Shown: one piece after another, positions 58,181-64,000 of the stretch
Numbering within the stretch: the first letter of the stretch is position 1
How the letters are laid out: every line of letters starts with the position of its first letter
Assembly: GCA_025174535.1 (NCBI GenBank)
Contig: JALBUN010000048.1
Span: 930,001-994,000, forward strand
DNA: 64,000 nucleotides
Direction: 5' to 3'
Source: Cantharellus purpuraceus
Taxonomy: Eukaryota; Basidiomycota; Agaricomycetes; Cantharellales; Hydnaceae
Notes under the pieces: generated by a model
Told to the model about the DNA's origin: nothing
Databases searched by the model: none
What the model saw: only the letters and a program-made list of their open reading frames with translations
Position numbers and translations under genes: made by a program

Positions 58181-59491
58181 ATGCAATTACATGTACAGGA
58201 GGGTACTGTGCCTCGGAATGCGCAAAATCTTGAGAAAGTCATTGACAGCCATCCGTTCACGCACCAGGTGAAATGTCTACCTTTGTCTTTTCCCAAAACA
58301 GAATCAGTAAACATATCTTTAGCTCGATGTTGTCTTGACCACCACTTCAGCAGAGCGTCTTCGTGCTGTTTCAGCTCTTGATACGTCATTCTATAGAGTC
58401 AAGACAACATTCTCCAAACTCTTTTCTGCCTTTGCTACTTCCAGGTGTCCAATTTATCTTGCCGCGTGACCATTCCCTATGCGTACTAATGCAATGATAA
58501 AAGTGCCACGACCGCTTTCAGCGTGGGATCACGCGCAACAGAAGACGTATGGTGTCTTGACACTCGCGGCGTCCTTTCCCTCTCCCTCACTGGAGAGACA
58601 TACGAACGGGTCGGTATCGGTATCGGCACCTCTGTAGCATCCCCAAACGGCAGATTCAGGTTTCGTAAGAGCGTGCTCGGCCCGATTCATGGGAGACCCC
58701 ACTCATTATGCCTCTCCGCAGTGGTCAAGCTCGACTTGTATGACACATCCTCACTAGCCATCCGCTCAAGGCATTGCCTAGAACGATGGGACATACAACG
58801 TGCCAAAGCGGGAAAAGGCGACTGGGACGTGATTCTTTCGCATCACTATATGGTCCCTGCCGATACTCCTGCACACCCTTCTCACATGCCACCGGTGCCT
58901 CTCCCTGTGATTAATCAAAACGTTCGGCCATCGCTGTTGACCGCAGTCAATGCGCGTGTTCCTTCACACGTCCTCCCCGCCATCGAATCAAATAACGCGC
59001 AAGAAGACCTGGCGGAGTTATTCGAATGGGTCGGTTTGGCTTCGTTAGGATCACAGCGGTGTGATGACTTGGCTGATCGACATATCTTTGACACTGACAG
59101 CTGGGTGCTAGGCTCCTTACTGAAGGTTCGTTGAATTCATATGCCGCATCCTATACGCCTCCTTCAGGATCTTCCGTTGGAACAATCTTTCATTTTCGTT
59201 GGATTGGATTTCTCTCAACCGCATTCGTGCAATCCGTTGTAAATGAAGTACTTGCCAGGTAAGTCCTTACATTGATTTTGATCAGAGAGATCACGGTGTA
59301 GGCTTTTCAGATCTGACGGTACACGAGCCATATCTGCACTGTCATTTGACACACCGGCATCCTTTATTTCCTCCGCTGGCACCACACACGAAGGGGAAAA
59401 CATTTGGACTTTGGTTGTCTCTGAGACAGAGAGGCAAGGCTCAGCAAGCCGGGACTCTACAAACTGGGTTCTGGTAGAGTCACGAAATTAG
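58181..59491 (+). CDS. RPP40: RPP40-like subunit of RNase P/MRP
   Basis: Probable protein subunit of nuclear RNase P and MRP, which mature tRNA 5' ends and pre-rRNA. The first exon (58181) reads MQLHVQEGTVPRNAQNLEKV then IDSHPFTHQ. The main exon (from about 58521, after a CTTTCAG acceptor) has GVLSLSLTGETYERVGIGI, aligning with the GK(L)ILSLDKDTYE block of animal RPP40. AVVKLDLYDTSSL and KGDWDVILSHHYM follow, then LAELFEWVGLASLGSQ. A 53-base intron (about 59054-59106) restores the frame to LLTEGSLNSYAASYTPPSGS, then FRWIGFLSTAFVQSVVNEVL. The last exon, SDGTRAISALSFDTPASFIS, ends TNWVLVESRN. The first intron or introns are not resolved, so the N-terminal third is approximate. Confidence 0.65.
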
Positions 59492-60802
59492 TATAGTCGA
59501 ATACAAGCTTTTGAGCTCGAGAATGCTCCATACAGGAAGAATAAATTACCTTTGGTGGAAAGTTCGCGCTCATTAAAAATTGCAAGAATGAATAATGTCT
59601 CAATTCTGCAGTTTTTAGTGTTTTTTTCTGACCCAGCCAACAGTACTAGCCTAAAGTTGGGGTCCGCGGAGTTACGCGGACTTCCACAGTTGGAGTTGTT
59701 CTCCATGCGTATTATATCTACGCTCTTTCTGTGCTAACAAAGATAGCCATCTTATAACGCGGAGTGCTACCACTAATATCATCCTGGCTTTATCACATCT
59801 TCAAGCAAACTCCCTGCATGCGGACTCTTGACACAGCTTCTTGGGAGCTCCAAGGTTCAGTCAGGCCTTTTATATATATTGTCAGCTACTTGAACTCTTT
59901 AACACCTGGATTTTGTTGGAAGAAGGCTAAAGCGGCTTTGAGTCTGAGCCGGCACTGATCTCAACGTACGCTTTTCACATCTTCAATGCCACAGACTCTG
60001 TTGCATTTCCCAGTTCAGGGATCTAACTGGGATTCACTTATGCATTATGGTCTGGCACAGCTCTCTATGTCTTATTGTGATGTGAAGCACAACCTTTATG
60101 TACACCGATTGTCCACTCTGTCGCGAACGAACAGTGCCACTACTGGCTTGTGGACGGACCACCCATATTTAATTACATTGTCGTATGCACTCAACGCCCA
60201 ATTTTCCCTCAAATCTCTCGTTCACCAAAACTGTCGCATTCACTCCTCACTCTATTAATTTACTTCATGCGCACCGTCGTTATCATTCATTTCATTCATT
60301 TCTGTGAGCATATTCAATCCTCTTTGTAATTACAATACCGAAGAGGGTTGCTAAATCTGGTGATAGGTCTATCCAGCTCCTTCCACGCGGGTGTGGCAGT
60401 TGCGGCAGGAGTTGCAATACACAAGGATGTGAACCGTGAGCTTCCACCATGTTCATGCTGTTCAAATTGAAGAGAACACTGTCTCTCAATAGTGGACGAT
60501 GCTCTCGCGACATTCTTCGTTGCTGTCCTCTGTGCATAGTCCTATATACAATGTGAGTATCCCTGCCACCATTTGTTCCATGTCCTTGTTTAGTTTGTGT
60601 CCTCCTTAGGTTACTCTTCGCTCTCGAACCTTCAGACATAAGATCCTATCGTTTCTGTTTCTTCGTAGGATCTGGTTCGAATCGGCTAGCATGACGCTTC
60701 TGCTTGTCGTCGATATATGTGAGAGCTGAAATAATACCCCTAGACGTAGATGCTCATAGTTCTGAGTTGTTTTAGCTACCTACTTCACTTTCTTAAGGGA
60801 AA
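59492..60802. other. Intergenic interval without a supported gene
   Basis: About 1.3 kb. The longest frame (59986-60258, plus, 90 residues, MPQTLLHFPVQGSNWDSLMH) has no motif and no splice support. A B-box-like GGTTCGAATC at 60673-60682 does not fold as a tRNA. CT-rich blocks near 60590-60800 resemble a promoter for the small gene that follows. Confidence 0.4.
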
Positions 60803-61265
60803 ATGAGGATCATCCATGCTTCTGTGATAGCGGCGACAGTGAGTAGTAGCATGCAGCTCTTGTCCCTCAAATCCTCCTCCAGACCTTCAAACACATGTGA
60901 TATATTCAGACTCCAACGCACTCGTCAAGCCCTGCCAAAATCTCCATCTGATATGGGTCTTTCAGTCGTCACAGGTGAGTAGAGCCATCCTCCCATCTGT
61001 CTACGTCCCCAGGAGACAATAAAATCAAATGACACTGCCAGTTCTTCTTCACGTTCTGTTATTGGGTGCTCTCGTTATCACGTACTACAAGGAGACACCA
61101 CATGTTTTGCAGTCTACCGTACGAGGCTTCCCTCGGGCAGTAAGACTTCGCAGGACTCGTAGCAGATCCCCTGGTTCCAACGGGCACCATACAGCTATAC
61201 ATGGTTTCACCTCGAGATTACCTACACTTGAAGAGACATATTCGGGGCATCATGAATGCCATTAA
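60803..61265 (+). CDS. Putative small single-span membrane protein, unknown function
   Basis: Not recognised. A two-exon model, 60803-60974 and 61042-61265 with a clean GTGAGT...GCCAG intron, is in frame and encodes 131 residues. The N-terminus, MRIIHASVIAATVSSSMQLL, is weakly hydrophobic and could be a short signal. The intron falls just before one clear membrane segment, VLLHVLLLGALVITYYKETP (codons from 61042). The rest is basic (RAVRLRRTRSRSPGSNG) and ends EETYSGHHECH. It converges on the nucleotide-sugar transporter 200 bases away. The evidence is only open frame plus splice sites, so it could be a non-coding transcript. Confidence 0.4.
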
Positions 61266-61465
61266 GCTAGGAATAATTGCTGGTAGCGTGGATAACGGCT
61301 TCCCATATGTGACATTCGGATGCTGTGGTTGTGCATGGATCAGAAAAGGATTCCACCCTGCATGTACCCAAATATCGTACCGGTCAAGGGCAAGGTTGTA
61401 GAACAGCTTGCATGCACCACGTACAATCAGTTGATGGTTTCATATCACAACTGTAGCCAGTCAAT

Positions 61466-62941
61466 CTATTGCCTCTTGTTCTTGCTTCTCGCGCTACTTT
61501 GTCTGCTGGAGCTAGACGAGCTAGATAAAGTATATAATAGGGTCCCGAAGAACACCATACCAGCACCAAGACCCAGCTCCTTGTCCCATGCATTCTCAAA
61601 CCACCACACGCTGATGCACAAGCTGAGTGCCTTTCGAGTTGTCAATACGAGGTTGGTCGTTACTGAGGAGACTCTCTATAGGATGTGTTGTAAGCAGGGT
61701 CTTGGGGCATCCACTCGGCAAGATAATAGAAGATCAGCTTACAGAAGATAGCTTGTTGACCGACGAAGTGCATAATAACTGGGTAACGATATTAAGAGTA
61801 AGCACGAGGTATGAATAAGGTATTCCGGCGAAGTATCCGCTAGACGTTTTCGACAAGGTGGATAGACCCTGTTGTATGTCTGACCTTAGGAAGACAAACA
61901 TGGGTAATGAGAAGAGGTGCTGCCGTTCTGGTGTCAACAACAAGAAGGGTTGACAGGTTAGCATGGCTTACGGTGTAAAATACACCTTCTCTCCAGTGGG
62001 GGCCGTATCGTGTATACGTCTTCTCTTGAAGCGTACCATAATAGCCGGTCAACAGCGACGCCAACATCAGCATGGAGATCCCCGTAAGATATCGCCAAGC
62101 ATCTGTAACGCGAACTGTAGTAGTAGTAGATGATGGGCCCGAAACTGTGGCCAATATTACTCCAGATGTGACCAAACATACGGATAGCTTCAAACATTCG
62201 TTTAAGCTATAAAGCTCGTCCAAAATACGAAATGTAAGACATACAATTTGGGTAGTATTATATCGCTTGTCCATGGTAAAGTACCCGAACAACATGGACA
62301 CGGCAAGGCCTACCACCGATATCAAATCAGATGAAATTCATGGTAAGCGCCACAGAACAAGAATATGGAAAATGGAAGTTGTACTTACCAGATGAACGGA
62401 CCACAATCTGGACCGTGAGTGGGACATGGTATCCAAATGCCCAGTTGTTAAGCAGAGACGTGCACGTGAACAGTAGGACTTGGACCAGCCAAGTCGAGAG
62501 TGGGATTGCACGAGGCTTCAGGCCAGGTATCCAACTTGCTTTTGTGCGGAAGACGATAAATGACGGAAGGGCCTGTACGGCAATGAAGCTCATCTGTGAG
62601 AAGGTCAAAGCAGATCCTAGCAGCCAGCCGCGATGGCTTGTTAATTATGGAGTAGTATAGATAGCGGCATAGTACTTACCAACACTGGTGCCTTGCTTCA
62701 ACAACATCTCCAATGACCACGCGTTTCTAAGTTCTCATATGAATACATACCGCAAGAGTCTAAGAATTGTTTCCTACGTGCAACAACCACCAACAACGAG
62801 GGAGACGATGAAGGCATAATCAACCAGTGCAAGTGCGACAGTTTGCAAGGCGTCTTCATCTCGCACAGTAGAGGGCTTGTTGCTCTTGGCCTGACGTGTG
62901 CGGTGCCTCAACTTGTTCCCTCTAGCCAAATCAGTGATCAT
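61466..62941 (-). CDS. UAA-family nucleotide-sugar transporter (YEA4/SLC35B-like)
   Basis: Multi-span ER or Golgi antiporter importing a nucleotide sugar, by similarity UDP-GlcNAc (YEA4), for chitin or glycan synthesis; the substrate is inferred. The first ATG of the coding frame is at 62941 (MITDLARGNKLRHRTRQAKS), leading to VALALVDYAFIVSLVVGGCC. The next exons read TFSQMSFIAVQALPSFIVFR and LLFTCTSLLNNWAFGYHVPL, then TVQIVVRSS joined to GLAVSMLFGYFTMDKRYNTT. The motif ILATVSGPSSTTTTVR is followed by TGISMLMLASLLTGYYGTLQ and EKTYTRYGPHWREGVFYT, a hallmark of UAA transporters. The C-terminus reads SVWWFENAWDKELGLGAGMV, FFGTLLYTLSS and a basic tail, SARSKNKRQ. About eight introns. Confidence 0.82.
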
Positions 62942-63190
62942 GGAAGGACAGAAGGGTGGTGATCTCGTCAAGATGCGATCTCTTCAATGCCGCGCGATTA
63001 TTGCCCAAGTGACGCGCTTGCCACGTGAAATAGCACGATGTTATTTATGCACCATATGTCATGTACTTAACAGCGTCTATAAATATTGCGCTGAATACAC
63101 CAAGCTAAGCAGCAGACCAGGCTTCTAGAAGACACCCAGCTTCGTCGACGCCCGACTAAAGGACCTACCACTACTTTTGAAGAGAAATAT

Positions 63191-64000
63191 CTACCAACCG
63201 AAGATCATATCCGAGATTTTCGACATGGTAGAATTTTCTGACATATGGCTTGGGGGAGGCTGCTGTGGAGGAGGAGCCTTGCGCTGAGCGGAAGGCGTCT
63301 TAAAGGCAGCGGTGGATGGGGCCAATGTCAAAGGCATGCCTAAAGAGTTTGCAGTCGAGGGTCGAGGGAGCCCATAGGCAGGCACCAGGCTATCCTTGCC
63401 TGGTGAGGCTGAATCAGCATTGGGAGGAGACCCTGGAATCGCAGTTCCTGCGCTAGTGCGGGGTGTATCTGATGGCGCATCCGCTCCAGGTGGCGACTGA
63501 AGAGCACTCAGTACCAAGATCGGACGTACAGGGAACACAGGCACTCACGGCTCTCGCGACCCCGAGCATGTACATATCATCGATCACCTTTCCATTTCTC
63601 CTTAGGGCACGCTCGGCCTCCCAGGCTTGACGGAATCCAATTGTAAACCACATACCGTTCTCGCTTGGCTCTGGTTCGGTGGTGTCTCCAAGACTCTGGA
63701 TTAGTTTGGTCACTGATTCAAAACGATCTGGCGGATATCCAAACACATTCAGAAATGTCACGGATTGGTGCAAAGGAACTTGAGGTGGCTGAGGCGTGTG
63801 GGTATGAGGTTGACGTCGAGCAGCAGAATGGCCGAGCGGAGAGCCCGAATGTGAATCCTGAAACGTATCGTAAGTAGGTCAAATGACAAGCCAACCGACG
63901 GGCATACTCTTCGCGGAAACGGGCTGATGTGAGGTTCGTCTATAATGTCGTTAACTGATGCAGTTGGTGGGGCATCTTCATCATTAGCTGGTTGGCGTTG
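63191..64000 (-). CDS. NUP53/NUP35-type nucleoporin, partial at its 5' end
   Basis: Nuclear pore inner-ring protein with a non-canonical RRM (MPPN domain) and a C-terminal membrane-binding amphipathic helix. The reading frame at the window edge gives QRQPANDEDAPPTASVNDII and DEPHISPFPR. After an intron, a linker of His/Pro/Gln residues precedes the RRM: SVTFLNVFGYPPDRFESVTK, LIQSLGDTTEPEP and MWFTIGFRQAWEAERALRRN, ending VIDDMYMLGVARA. Another intron leads to a Pro/Ser-rich tail, QRKAPPPQQPPPSHMSENST, and the typical end SKISDMIFGW with the stop at 63191. Trp-final IFGW is the signature of the membrane-binding helix of NUP53/NUP35. The N-terminal FG-type region lies beyond the window. Confidence 0.83.

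Noticed and set aside
58132..58389. Minus-strand 85-residue frame with ATG (MTYQELKQHEDALLKWWSRQ)
   Set aside because: It overlaps the first exon of the RPP40-like gene on the other strand, whose IDSHPFTHQ block fits that family better; no domain seen in the minus frame.
60660..60700. B-box-like GGTTCGAATC, possible tRNA
   Set aside because: Flanking bases do not pair as a T-stem, no A-box at the right distance and no acceptor stem.
1..64000. Genome-defence island, CRISPR array, prophage or transposon
   Set aside because: The window is eukaryotic nuclear DNA with spliced housekeeping genes; no spaced repeats, integrase, transposase, reverse transcriptase or long terminal repeats were seen.
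1..64000. Enrichment of ACGCGT boxes as evidence of an MBF regulon
   Set aside because: By eye the hexamer occurs at roughly the rate expected by chance for 64 kb and often inside exons.

Overview
The window is nuclear DNA from a filamentous fungus, most likely an agaricomycete basidiomycete. Nearly every recognisable gene is cut by many short introns of about 45 to 65 bases with GT...AG ends. Genes are packed tightly on both strands, and the families are fungal: APSES regulator, TUL1/Dsc ligase, YVC1-type channel, Dal5-type permeases, heme-thiolate peroxidase. I could not place it to genus. No transposon, rRNA, tRNA, CRISPR or bacterial-type operon was recognised.

Layout. 0-9 kb: the 3' part of a FAD monooxygenase (minus, cut by the window start), a BYE1-like PHD/TFIIS-M/SPOC transcription factor with an RGG tail (plus), and a YVC1-like cation channel (minus). 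9-19.5 kb: splicing factor PRP4 (plus), converging on an MBP1/RES-type APSES-ankyrin regulator (minus), then an intron-rich GH15 glycoside hydrolase (minus) and a small tail-anchored coiled-coil protein (plus). 20-27 kb: a disordered hypothetical protein and a BRPF/NTO1-like chromatin reader (minus), then tubulin cofactor B (plus). 28.7-34.4 kb: a secreted class 3 lipase and an SNT2-like BAH/PHD/SANT protein (plus). 34.6-46.8 kb: a rhodanese-USP deubiquitinase, a Dal5-type MFS permease and the TUL1 RING ligase (all minus), then an NNF1-like kinetochore protein (plus). 48-58 kb: a VPS9-CUE Rab5 exchange factor, a heme-thiolate peroxidase and a second Dal5-type permease (all minus). 58-64 kb: an RPP40-like RNase P/MRP subunit and a small membrane protein (plus), a UAA nucleotide-sugar transporter (minus) and a NUP53/35 nucleoporin (minus, cut by the window end).

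How the genes fit together. This is mostly a housekeeping neighbourhood, not a metabolic cluster or defence island. Three themes recur. Chromatin and transcription: BYE1-like, BRPF-like, SNT2-like and MBP1-like. Ubiquitin and endosome or Golgi quality control: a DOA4/USP8-like deubiquitinase, TUL1 and VPS9. Nutrition and secretion: lipase, GH15, peroxidase, two permeases and a nucleotide-sugar transporter. Six head-to-head gene pairs share intergenic gaps of only 45 to 233 bases. I found no convincing new multigene system. The most unusual items are the RGG tail on the BYE1-like protein, a tail-anchored protein of unknown family whose first coding exon is only six bases, and the 45-base TUL1/NNF1 spacer.
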